Assembly: GCF_001664485.1 (NCBI RefSeq)
Contig: NZ_CP013633.1
Location: 124,001-188,000, forward strand
Direction of reading: 5' to 3'
DNA from: Rhizobium sp. N324
Lineage (GTDB): Bacteria > Pseudomonadota > Alphaproteobacteria > Rhizobiales > Rhizobiaceae
Length of the DNA: 64,000 nucleotides
In this document: in pieces, positions 18,395 through 26,660 of the stretch
Layout of the letters: each line of letters opens with the position of its first letter
Numbering within the stretch: position 1 is the stretch's first letter
Translations under genes and position numbers: made by a program
Notes under the pieces: model-generated
Told to the model about the DNA's origin: nothing
The model's input: only the letters and a program-made list of their open reading frames with translations
Database searches by the model: none

Positions 18395-18694
18395 GGATAT
18401 TATCGGTTTCCATCTGGCAGCCAGCAGTTCTGCATGAAGACGACGTTGATCCCGGAAATCCGGGGGTTAGCAGAGGCGACGCCGCTGCCCCTAACGCATG
18501 TTCTCGGTTCAGGGATCTGCCGGTTCTGTCATTCCGGTGATAGAGCTTGCTGCCGAGATAACCAATGCCATCGGTCTAGCCACAGCGCCATTGTCGTCGT
18601 TGAGGTAGCAGATGGTATCATCGGCCCGGTCGTCGATCAGGTCTCTGGCATTCTATCGATCAACGGCGATCGGATCCAACCGGTTCGCACTTAG
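18395..18694 (+). pseudogene. cheW remnant downstream of MCP1
   Basis: Pieces in two or more frames reconstruct a CheW coupling protein: Q-EFCMKTTLIPEIRGLAEATPLP (about 18415-18490) corresponds to the CheW N-terminal ...IREIRGxxxATPLP, then VIELAAE (about 18538) and VVVEVADGIIGPVVDQVSGILSINGDRIQPV (about 18596-18688). Several indels break the frame and the last strand block is missing. MCP-cheW order is common in rhizobial receptor loci. The signalling array must therefore use a CheW encoded elsewhere. Confidence 0.75.
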
Positions 18695-18891
18695 GCGCGA
18701 CTTCGACCCAACCTTCAGCTACGGAATCACTCCGCTTGAACAAGGGATGGAATGCTTCCTTAGTTTTGAGCAAAGGTTTGGCACCAATCAGGACGCATCG
18801 CAGCTGCCTAGCAGACTTTTGCTTTTTCACCTTCCGCGACTGTCTTCCTTCAAGACGCGGAGTATTAACGAAATTCAACGAGAGTTCGAAG

Positions 18892-19077
18892 ATGTCCAAA
18901 GTTATCGCAATCAATTTCGGGCAACAGGCTAAGACAGATACCCACTTAGAAAGCCACGAAGATGCACAGTCGCAGCGCCTGGAGCAAGAGCGGCTGCAAA
19001 TGATCCAAATCACCAATCACCTTGAAGCACTGTACGCTCGGCTGCTGACCGTCTGTGGCGACAGACCGAAAAATTAA
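18892..19077 (+). CDS. Small protein with N-terminal VIxF motif and coiled helix
   Basis: 61 residues starting MSKVIAINFG, an acidic middle (DTHLESHEDAQSQ) and a predicted long helix (RLEQERLQMIQITNHLEALYARLL). Family not recognised. The layout resembles the small protein at 61678 (QKLIPFPH... IIQSLKSELHDLASAVNQLEALCESY), including the shared LEAL core; both lie next to chemoreceptor or c-di-GMP genes. ATG 18892 follows GAGTTCGAAG. Confidence 0.55.
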   Translation: MSKVIAINFGQQAKTDTHLESHEDAQSQRLEQERLQMIQITNHLEALYARLLTVCGDRPKN

Positions 19078-19147
19078 GGGCGCAGCGATGGTATAGCCCG
19101 GTGGAGCGCTGCGAACCACAGCGCCATCGCGAAGGGCTATTTCCGGG

Positions 19148-20176
19148 TCAGCTTTCGGGCGGAGAGGCCTGCGAAGCACACATAGATCGCCTATGCGGCA
19201 GAACATCGCTCATATGCACTGTTTTAGATGGCAGTTCGCCGTAACGTCTCTTGTACTCTGCAGCAAAACGGCCGAGGTGTGTGAAGCCCCACTTAAGCGC
19301 TATTTCCGAAACGCTGATTTTAGCGCCGTTTTGCAGCAGTTCCTGTCGAGCTGCGCACATACGCAAGTCTCGGAGGTGCATTGTGGGGCTGGTATTACGA
19401 AATTGTCGGAAGCCGTGCTGCAAAGTCCGCACGCTGACCTTGGCCGCAGCGGCGATATCGTTAAGGGAAATGGGTTGAGCCATATGCTCTTCCATAAACT
19501 CCATTGCCCGTTTCACGTGGCGAGGCGTGGGAGACGGAGCCGGACGACGAAGTTCATCGGTATAGCGATGCATACAGCTTTCGATCAAAAGGTACTCTAT
19601 CGCGTCGAGGAGCGAGCTATAGGCCGACGGGCATTGTCGCAGAGCCCCCCCGGCACTGAGGCCGCGATGGGCAGACAGGGCTAGTTCTCGCATGAGCGTT
19701 CCCGCGCTCGATGCAAGATCAAGGGTCGGCTGAATTTGCAGATTTCCGCTGATCGTCCGATCGAGCATGCGAGAAAGCTTGTCACGCAAGGATTGCGTAT
19801 CGATCGTCAATGACAGTTGAGATCTTATGCCATCTTGTCGGGCATTCAGCGGAGCATTTGCAACATGCGGCGACTCTACCTGTTGCCCAGACCAATGAAA
19901 GACTGCATTCCCGGACGCCGGCAGGAAGACCGTTACGACGTCAACTGGGGAATCTATCATGACCGAGAACGCCTCTTCATGATAGGCATCCGCAACGCCA
20001 AAAAGGGAAATTCGACTGCAGCGAGAGTTAAGCGATCTACTGTCGTGTTGAGCAAGGTCAGAGGACGCCAGGGGCGATGATATCAAAGGCAAAAGACGTT
20101 CGGGATCGGAGCCCTCGATAAAGTTGTCTTTCACTAAGGTCCCTTCATCGGGCTTGTTGAACAAACTTTCGGTCAT
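19148..20176 (-). CDS. AraC-family transcriptional regulator (copy 1)
   Basis: 342 residues. N-terminal about 1-215 is an AraC-binding-like sensor domain; residues about 225-325 hold the double helix-turn-helix: AMEFMEEHMAQPISLNDIAAAAKVSVRTLQHGFRQF and ISVSEIALKWGFTHLGRFAAEYKRRYGELPS. Related to the AraC protein at 54907 over the whole length, so these are paralogues bracketing the locus. No clear ribosome binding site before ATG 20176. Target unknown; it may regulate the chemoreceptor or catabolic genes. Confidence 0.9.
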   Translation of the reverse strand: MTESLFNKPDEGTLVKDNFIEGSDPERLLPLISSPLASSDLAQHDSRSLNSRCSRISLFGVADAYHEEAFSVMIDSPVDVVTVFLPASGNAVFHWSGQQVESPHVANAPLNARQDGIRSQLSLTIDTQSLRDKLSRMLDRTISGNLQIQPTLDLASSAGTLMRELALSAHRGLSAGGALRQCPSAYSSLLDAIEYLLIESCMHRYTDELRRPAPSPTPRHVKRAMEFMEEHMAQPISLNDIAAAAKVSVRTLQHGFRQFRNTSPTMHLRDLRMCAARQELLQNGAKISVSEIALKWGFTHLGRFAAEYKRRYGELPSKTVHMSDVLPHRRSMCASQASPPES

Positions 20177-20466
20177 CCAATATAAACCTATCTATGAACA
20201 CCAACTCGCACATGCCGGGACTAGTTTTCCAAACCTTCAAAGCTCGAGACCGGATGGCGTGCGAGCGATTTTGATCGCGTACATGACCGATTCGGACCTT
20301 TGTGGAGGCCGGTTGAATCTCTCATTCCCTAGGCTTTCGTCATGGCGGATCATCACCAGCACCGACATCCACGTTCTCCCGCTCGAGATGGCCTCCTAGT
20401 TTTTCAGCGCTGCAGTTGGGAAGCCTCTAATGATGCGATGACTGGCTTCCACAAGCGTCGAGCAGA

Positions 20467-20483
20467 TTGACAGATTGTCTGAT
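20467..20483 (+). promoter_or_regulatory. Operator without an associated protein gene
   Basis: TTGACAGATTGTCTGAT, an exact match to the site at 4031. A -10 at 17 bases would be TAATGC (20490-20495), which is weak. No open reading frame with a ribosome binding site follows for several hundred bases; the hairpin at 20596 does. Confidence 0.7.
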
Positions 20484-20595
20484 ATACGTTAATGCTATTC
20501 CTGATCAAAGGCAAGGCAGCATTAGGGAAATCTGCCACGGTTCTAGTGGAGTTCCCGCACGGGAAATCAATCTAAAGATGCCTCCCAAGGCGAGG

Positions 20596-20627
20596 GTGAC
20601 GGGCTGCTTTCGATCGCAGCCCGTCAC
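20596..20627 (+). terminator. Perfect 12-bp stem-loop, possible terminator
   Basis: GTGACGGGCTGC (20596-20607) and GCAGCCCGTCAC (20616-20627) pair perfectly around an 8-base loop. It lies about 110 bases downstream of the operator at 20467. There is no U tract, so Rho-independent termination is uncertain; it could be a processed 3' end or an old operon terminator. Confidence 0.5.
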
Positions 20628-21216
20628 GGGAAGGGTGGGAGTGCTGTGAGTGGGAGAGAACCTACGCCAACCCACCTTGGAGGCCGTTGAGTCGACACGG
20701 AGAAAAATGATTGTGCTGTAGGATGGCCCCACGATTTCGCCACACGCTGGTCCTCTTAACCTGCGCATCAGCATACTTCGGTTATGACGTATAAGAGAGG
20801 CACGCTCCAGGCTCAACACTCGGAGACGCAAAGACGTCGACGAGTTCTTTTGGCCTACTAAGCGAGGCGGTCGCGGCAAATATCAATGCGTAAGCCGCGC
20901 CTCGTCGCATTGAGTTGACTTTGCGCTCTTCTTAGCGGGTACGGACTCCGGGCGTCTGATTGGGCAAAAGAAGAGCTTAAGGACGAAACCTGATGATGGT
21001 CAAACAGCTTGTGCTGCCATAGGCGTGCTGTTGTCTGTGCCGCGCGAACGCGAAAAGCGCGATCAAATCGGAACGTGGCGGCGAGAGAAGACTAACAGGA
21101 AAGACCACATCAAACTCAACCGGATGTCGGAATACCGATGCTTACGGCATTGCGGGCATGAGGCCTCAAAATGACGCCGGTCTCGACATGTGTCCGCCGA
21201 AAATCGCAAAAAGGAA

Positions 21217-21245
21217 TTGACAGATTGTCGGACAAAAATTTTACT
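21217..21245 (+). promoter_or_regulatory. Operator/promoter of the SDR-like gene
   Basis: TTGACAGATTGTCGGACAA (21217-21235) with -35 TTGACA and, 17 bases later, -10 TTTACT (21240-21245). One arm of the core is altered (TCGG for TCTG). Confidence 0.75.
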
Positions 21246-21302
21246 ATATCGCCCGCGCACTGCTTGTTCGCGGGAGACGCAGCGACGGACCGGGAGTTAT
21301 AA

Positions 21303-21374
21303 GTGCTAAACTTGGCCAAAAATGCACAAATTGTCGACCTTCTTAATCTGCCGGAAGCGGCGACCGGCGCGTGA
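21303..21374 (+). CDS. 23-residue leader peptide coupled to the SDR-like gene
   Basis: GTG 21303 follows CCGGGAG (about 21289-21295) at good spacing and reads LNLAKNAQIVDLLNLPEAATG after the start, ending in TGA 21372-21374. The stop overlaps the downstream GTG (GTGA), so translation of the next gene, which lacks its own Shine-Dalgarno, probably depends on it. It could also be the displaced N-terminus of that gene after an indel. Confidence 0.45.
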   Translation: MLNLAKNAQIVDLLNLPEAATGA

Positions 21375-22120
21375 TACAAGCGTCTCTGACTCACAAGGCG
21401 TGTCATACTCCATCGACCGAGGTACTGGTTGAACGTGACAGTGACGCCAACATTTCTCCTGGGGAAAAAGTCTGTGTCTTGATAGGCGCGTCAAATCCTG
21501 TTGGTCTTTGTTTGGCGCGCTCATTTATAGAAAAAGGCTATCGGGTCGCCGTAGGCGACGCCAATCCCGCCGACTTCGCCTCCCTGGCTGAAGGCCAGGG
21601 AAACAATTTTTTACCGGTCAAAGTCAACCCGAACAGAGACGTTTACGTCAACTCAATGGCTGACCAGGTGTATTTGCGCTGGAGACGGGTCGACGTTCTG
21701 GTGAACATAGTTTTCCGCAGAAATGAAACAACCCAAACTGTAACGGGATCGCTATCCAGCGCGAATCTGGGGCTTGATGCCGTATCCAATCTAATCAGAG
21801 TTACAGGTGCCTTTAGCTCTCGACTTCAGGGCGCGGAGCTTGCCGTAGTGGACGTCGCATGGTTCGAAGAGACGACCTCGCTGGAAGCAGAAGCCGTCCT
21901 TCAAGCGGCGCTGCGCACTACTACCTCCGCAATTGCTAGGCAATATTTCGGTTCCGGGCTGAGGATAAATGCTGTACACGCCAGCGATGTGAATTCTACG
22001 TCTTCAAGCGAAAATGACGTGCTTCGAACAATGATCCACGCCGTGCAATTCCTGGCGAATTCGGAACTGTCCGGAAAGCTGACAGGGAACGTGCTGGAGA
22101 TCGATCCTCGGTGCAGATAG
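21371..22120 (+). CDS. Short-chain dehydrogenase-like protein lacking the catalytic YxxxK
   Basis: 249 residues with an SDR-type Rossmann start (CVLIGASNPVGLCLARSFIEKGYRVAVGDAN, about 35-65), VDVLVNIVF in place of the NNAG block and a late LRINAVHASDV matching the SDR RVNAVxPG element. The catalytic Tyr-xxx-Lys is not present: the corresponding stretch reads EAVLQAALRTTTSAI. It is thus probably a non-catalytic or altered SDR. Under its own operator (21217) and translationally coupled to a leader peptide. Start GTG 21371 is inferred from the GTGA overlap. Confidence 0.7.
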   Translation: MIQASLTHKACHTPSTEVLVERDSDANISPGEKVCVLIGASNPVGLCLARSFIEKGYRVAVGDANPADFASLAEGQGNNFLPVKVNPNRDVYVNSMADQVYLRWRRVDVLVNIVFRRNETTQTVTGSLSSANLGLDAVSNLIRVTGAFSSRLQGAELAVVDVAWFEETTSLEAEAVLQAALRTTTSAIARQYFGSGLRINAVHASDVNSTSSSENDVLRTMIHAVQFLANSELSGKLTGNVLEIDPRCR

Positions 22121-22331
22121 ATCCACTCCCACGTTCTGATCCGGCAAATCTGCAGGTATTAACCTTCCGTTAAGTTTCTCGAAAGACGCAATGGGTAAGA
22201 GGTCAAATCCTAACAACACGTAAAAAAGTTTCGATTGTTTTAGTGAAACTCTTATCCATGTTCGTTCAGGCTCAAACATTACTATTCCAAAAGCGAGGCC
22301 CCAGCACCGTTTGAGCCCTTTGGAGGTAAGT
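22121..22331. other. Intergenic before MCP2
   Basis: AT-rich 210 bases with no gene and no copy of the shared operator. TTGGAGGTAAG (22323-22333) is the ribosome binding site of MCP2. Confidence 0.5.
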
Positions 22332-24845
22332 ATGTTCGTCGATCGCCTGTTGTCCACCTTTACCATAAGAGCAAAGGTGTTATTGGTACTTGTACCCTTG
22401 ATCCTGATATTGGCGGCAGTTGGTGGGGTCGGCTTAAAAGCAACTGGCTTGCTTCAGTCTCGTCTTCGGCTTTCAAATGAGGTTCTTCAGACCTTGAGCG
22501 GGTTTCGAAGTGTCGCGGAAAGCATGAACCGCTTTTTGGCGCAAAGCTCAACGGAGTACCGAGATGAGGCGCTGACAAGTTTAAACGGGCAGAGTGCAAC
22601 CATGCAGTCGCTCCAGGAAGCGGCGGCAGGTAGCGGGAGCGATACTGGTGCGCTCGAAAACAGTGTATCGGCAATGTCCGTTATCTCGGGCAGCATCGGC
22701 CGCATGTGGTCTTTGCATAATGACGAGGAATCCGTTCGCAGCGACATTGTTTCCAACTTGTCGAAGATCAAGGAGGTCGGAGGCGCCCTTAAATTGGCTG
22801 CGGTTGATGTGCGCTCACAAGTACGCAATCAGGAGAACTCCGGGAAAACCATGCTCCGGGAGGCTACCCGCTCACTCGATACGGCATCAGTTATGCAACA
22901 CATGGCGGAAGACTTGGTGAGCTTGCCGGACGGAGCGAAGCAGCCTCCGACTGTCGCCCAGCAAGGGCTTGTGATCAAAAAGTCGCTAAAAACAGTTAAG
23001 CGGGTAGTCTCGACTGCTGACGAGCAGGCCGTTACTAAAATAGAGAGGACTATCGCCAAGCTAATCGCCAACCCCGAATTTGTCGACCCTTCCACACGGC
23101 TTGCCGGCTCTGACCTACAGAGCTTTGCGACGAACCTGCGAGTGGATGCGATCCAGCACATGATTGAAGGAACAAATGCGATCCGGGCGTTGGATAAAGC
23201 GTTGACGGATTCCGAAATGCTTGTTGCGACGGCGACAACGATCGGCCAGGACGCCGATTCGATCGAAATCGAAATCAATAACCTGTTCCGTACAGCCAAC
23301 GCAGAGAATCAGCAGCGCCTCGTTGAGCAACTTACAAAATTGGCGCGTGACACCGTGGCAGTTGGAGGCGTTGCCAGCTCGATATCTGGCTTCGATAAAA
23401 TGCAGGAAGATCTATTCGCCCAGGTGGATTCTATCCAAGAGAACACAGAGAAGCTGGTCAAGATAGCGGAAGCCCGCCAAGCGCAATATTCTGAGGCGGA
23501 CAAAACCGGCCAGGAGATCTGGAAAAACCTCGTAACCTTTGCAGCAACTCAGGAAAACGATGCTCGCAATGAAAGCAATCTTGCCCGCTTGCTGTCAACT
23601 ATCGCCACAGTGTCCGGCGTCTTGGTAGCCTTGGCGGCTGGCGCCGGCCTGATGGCGACACTTCGCGCCCCGATCGAACGGATCGCGAAGCGCATGCAAG
23701 AGCTGGCAAAGGGCGATCTTCGATCGCAGATTGTCGGGCGTGACCGGAGAGACGAAATAGGTGAAATGGCTCGCGCACTCGAGGTTTTCCGTGAAAATGC
23801 TGTCTCGAAGATGGACATCGAGACACGAACGGAAGCCGATAGGAAAACCGTTGAACAGGAGCGGATGGATCGTGAACGCGAACGCGCTCAGATGGAGGAG
23901 GAGGTCGCAACTGCCGTCACCATTCTAGGAGAGGCGTTATCTCGATTGGCGCGTGGCGACATCTCTCAAGAAATTGACCGCCAATTCCATCCCAATCTTG
24001 AGCCGCTGAGGCGCGATTTCAATCACTCGCTTTCGATCCTGAGAGAGACAGTGTCTCATATCGACGAGAATACCAATCAAATTCAATGGGGAACCAGCGA
24101 GCTTTTCAAAGCCTCAGATGATCTGTCGCGGCGAACTGAATTGCAAGCCGCCTCACTGGAGGAGGCTGCGGCCGCCGTCGAACAGGTGACGGTCACGGTC
24201 AGAAAATCATCCGAGAATGCCTATGAAACCCAGGCTTTCGTGTCTGTTGTTAAAGAACACGCCGAGGGTGCGGCAACCATTGTGACCGATGCGATCAACG
24301 CAATGGGCAGAATAGAAGACGCGTCCCACAAGATCGGCCAAATCATTGGTTTGATCGATACGATTGCGTTCCAGACGAATCTTTTGGCACTAAATGCTGG
24401 TGTCGAGGCGGCTCGTGCTGGAGATGCCGGAAAGGGTTTTGCAGTCGTAGCCCAGGAAGTGCGCGAACTTGCCCAGAAATCATCAGCTGCAGCCCGCGAG
24501 ATTCGCCACCTGATTTCGGAATCCTCTTCGGAGGTGGCGATCGGCTCAGATTACGTGGGGAAAGCAGGTGAGGCGTTGCACAACATAACGGCGTCGATCT
24601 TGAAGATTTCCGATCGGATTGATCAAATCGTCAATTCGAGCCGCGAGCAAGCGGCGTCCCTCGCCGAGATCAACAATAACGTCAATGTACTTGACCAGGG
24701 AACACAACAAAACGCTGCCATGGCCGAGCAGACAAATGCCGCGGCAAAGACTCTCTCGGATCAGACTAACGAACTCAGCGAGCGGCTCGCTTCATTCAAA
24801 TTGACCGAAGATAAGGCGACGCGTCGGGTTAGGTTAGTGGCGTAA
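22332..24845 (+). CDS. Methyl-accepting chemotaxis protein (MCP2)
   Basis: 837 residues. TM1 about 14-36, an unusually long, helix-rich periplasmic domain about 37-430 (HBM-like in length and all-helical character), TM2 about 432-455, HAMP about 455-510, a coiled linker, second HAMP-like segment and the signalling domain with [23 protein letters not shown]. The C-terminus (RRVRLVA) lacks the xWxxF tether seen in MCP1 and MCP3. ATG 22332 is chosen because GGAGG lies just upstream. A periplasmic binding protein gene follows and could be its ligand-presenting partner. Confidence 0.92.
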   Translation: MFVDRLLSTFTIRAKVLLVLVPLILILAAVGGVGLKATGLLQSRLRLSNEVLQTLSGFRSVAESMNRFLAQSSTEYRDEALTSLNGQSATMQSLQEAAAGSGSDTGALENSVSAMSVISGSIGRMWSLHNDEESVRSDIVSNLSKIKEVGGALKLAAVDVRSQVRNQENSGKTMLREATRSLDTASVMQHMAEDLVSLPDGAKQPPTVAQQGLVIKKSLKTVKRVVSTADEQAVTKIERTIAKLIANPEFVDPSTRLAGSDLQSFATNLRVDAIQHMIEGTNAIRALDKALTDSEMLVATATTIGQDADSIEIEINNLFRTANAENQQRLVEQLTKLARDTVAVGGVASSISGFDKMQEDLFAQVDSIQENTEKLVKIAEARQAQYSEADKTGQEIWKNLVTFAATQENDARNESNLARLLSTIATVSGVLVALAAGAGLMATLRAPIERIAKRMQELAKGDLRSQIVGRDRRDEIGEMARALEVFRENAVSKMDIETRTEADRKTVEQERMDRERERAQMEEEVATAVTILGEALSRLARGDISQEIDRQFHPNLEPLRRDFNHSLSILRETVSHIDENTNQIQWGTSELFKASDDLSRRTELQAASLEEAAAAVEQVTVTVRKSSENAYETQAFVSVVKEHAEGAATIVTDAINAMGRIEDASHKIGQIIGLIDTIAFQTNLLALNAGVEAARAGDAGKGFAVVAQEVRELAQKSSAAAREIRHLISESSSEVAIGSDYVGKAGEALHNITASILKISDRIDQIVNSSREQAASLAEINNNVNVLDQGTQQNAAMAEQTNAAAKTLSDQTNELSERLASFKLTEDKATRRVRLVA

Positions 24846-25058
24846 GCTGCGCATCGAACGAGACTGCCACGCGTCGGATGGCCACTGTGATAGCGGCGTT
24901 CTACTGAAGGGAAATCCGCTTACGGAAGCGAAATCCGGCCTTAGGCGCTTGGTCTCCCTTTCGTCGCCCGTCTGACTGTAAAAACCCACCTAGAGCCGAT
25001 CAACCTTCAAGAGATCAACTGCTTTGCAATGCTCAGAGACACGAGAGGTATCAAATCC
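24846..25058. other. Intergenic between MCP2 and the orphan binding protein
   Basis: No gene. The imperfect complementary stretch CCGCTTACGGAAGCG near 24917-24931 can form a small hairpin. No shared operator is seen. Confidence 0.4.
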
Positions 25059-26228
25059 GTGCGCATACGTGAAATTACAAGAGCCATTATTCTAATCACC
25101 GGCTTGGTGATCCCTTCTGTAGCGGCCGCCGGTGGCCTTACGGAATTGCCGCGGGAGGAACGAAAAACCTACGAGTTGCTCGATCCAAAGTTGCCTACAG
25201 GTGAATCTGTCTTCCGCACGTTTAAGGCACAGCGAGCACCGCCGTGGAAAATTGGGTACGCATCGACATATGCTGACAATTCTTGGCGTGCGAGTATTCT
25301 TGATGAGTTCACAAACAAGATTGTTCCAGCTTTCAAGAAAGCGGGGCTGGTCTCCGAGTTCATCGTCACCCAGTCAAATCTTGAAGACGCTGTCCAGATC
25401 AGGCAGATGCGGCAGATGGTAGACGACGGCGTTGATGCAATTATTATCTGCTGTTCGAACCTCACGGCGCTTAATCCTACGATAGAGTATGCGTATTCAA
25501 AAGGAGTGCCTGTGTTCTCGTACTCTGGTTACGTAACATCGCCGTTCGCCGTCAACGCAACTGAGAACAACATGCAAGGCGGGTTTGAGGCGGCGAAGTG
25601 GCTCGCTGAAGAAATCGAAGGAAGTGGCAATGTGCTTCTCGTTTCGGGGATCTCCGGCTTTGCCTCCTCGGACAGCTTTGACGTCGGCGCAAAGAAGGCT
25701 CTGGAGTATTATCCCGAGATAAAGATCGTAGGTCATGTCGAAGGGAAGTGGACAGACAAGGTCGCGCAGGCCGAGGTGCAAAAATTCCTTGCAGCGAATC
25801 CCGGTCGAATTGATGGTATTATCGTTCAGTCGGGAGCTGAGAATGGTGTTATCAACGCGGTGCGCCAGTCCGGGCGCGACATGATCCCAATCGTTCTAGG
25901 AGGCGAAGCTTCGGCAGCCTGTTACTGGCGACGGAACCCCGACTTCGTAAGCAAGAGTTTTCATTTCTGGCCGCCGCGCTCTGAGGCGGGTTTCGTATGG
26001 GACGTAATGATGCGAACTCTTGAGGGACAGGGCCCCAAAATTCAGACAATCCTGCGGCCAGCAATTCCCAGTACCATAGAGGATGTAATGGCGGATTTGC
26101 CAGCTGATTGCGATCCTAACTCTGAGGATTGGATCGAGCCGAAGAATACAGCTTGGTGGTCTGCCAGCGCTGCTGCTAAATATTTCGATAACCCAGCGGA
26201 TCCGCTCTCCTGGAAGCCGGCCGATTGA
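25059..26228 (+). CDS. Orphan periplasmic binding protein (paralogue B)
   Basis: 389 residues from GTG 25059 (GAGAGG at 25043-25048); an ATG at 25029 would add ten residues ahead of the signal peptide. Signal peptide MRIREITRAIILITGLVIPSVAAA, then GGLTELPREERKTYELLDPKLP. It shares with paralogues A (6886) and C (39524) the PPWKIGYAS, NLEDAVQIRQMRQMVDDGVDAIIICCSN and SGFASSDSFD blocks. No transporter genes accompany it; it lies between a chemoreceptor and a PAS-GGDEF-EAL gene and lacks the shared operator, which suggests a sensing rather than a transport role. Confidence 0.9.
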   Translation: MRIREITRAIILITGLVIPSVAAAGGLTELPREERKTYELLDPKLPTGESVFRTFKAQRAPPWKIGYASTYADNSWRASILDEFTNKIVPAFKKAGLVSEFIVTQSNLEDAVQIRQMRQMVDDGVDAIIICCSNLTALNPTIEYAYSKGVPVFSYSGYVTSPFAVNATENNMQGGFEAAKWLAEEIEGSGNVLLVSGISGFASSDSFDVGAKKALEYYPEIKIVGHVEGKWTDKVAQAEVQKFLAANPGRIDGIIVQSGAENGVINAVRQSGRDMIPIVLGGEASAACYWRRNPDFVSKSFHFWPPRSEAGFVWDVMMRTLEGQGPKIQTILRPAIPSTIEDVMADLPADCDPNSEDWIEPKNTAWWSASAAAKYFDNPADPLSWKPAD

Positions 26229-26660
26229 AGATCGCATGCGGGGTCTGTGTGGAATGCGGTGCCTTCATGATCGGCTCTCGTGCAAGGTAGGCTGCGCTAA
26301 GGAATGACAGTTCAAATTGGGAAATGCCCGGGTCGCCTCAGGAGACATGAGACAAGCGATCCGGTTCCAACGAACATATTTGCTCCGCGGTAGCATTCTT
26401 CCTCCGGCCCTCCTCTCGCCAAACGGGACAACATACTCTATGCGCCAATCAATCTACGTGCTGCCGCGAAGGTTGTTGCTTCGAATGTGAAAGCAAAGTT
26501 CATTTCCGACCGCACTATCCGGCTCAGGCCGACGCGCGGTTCGACGCCTTACTGACATATCTGCATCAATTTGTTGCTCGAATGATTTGGGTGGCGTTCC
26601 CGGAATTCCTGATCGGATGGATGATGCATCCTGTCTTGGCCCTCGGTAAGGAGCTTCACG
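26229..26660. other. 432-base intergenic region
   Basis: No gene, operator or convincing terminator seen. GTAAGGAGC (26646-26654) is the ribosome binding site of the next gene. Confidence 0.5.

Larger units (their letters stand above)
20177..21302. other. Long intergenic region holding two operators and a hairpin
   Basis: About 1.1 kb without a recognisable protein gene. It holds the operator at 20467, the GC-rich hairpin at 20596 and the operator/promoter at 21217; the remainder (20640-21200) shows no coding pattern I recognise. The content suggests a deleted operon or a non-coding transcript. Confidence 0.55.

Noticed and set aside
23724..23736. Operator-like CAGATTGTCGGGC inside MCP2
   Set aside because: Within coding sequence, no -35 context and only half the palindrome; probably chance.
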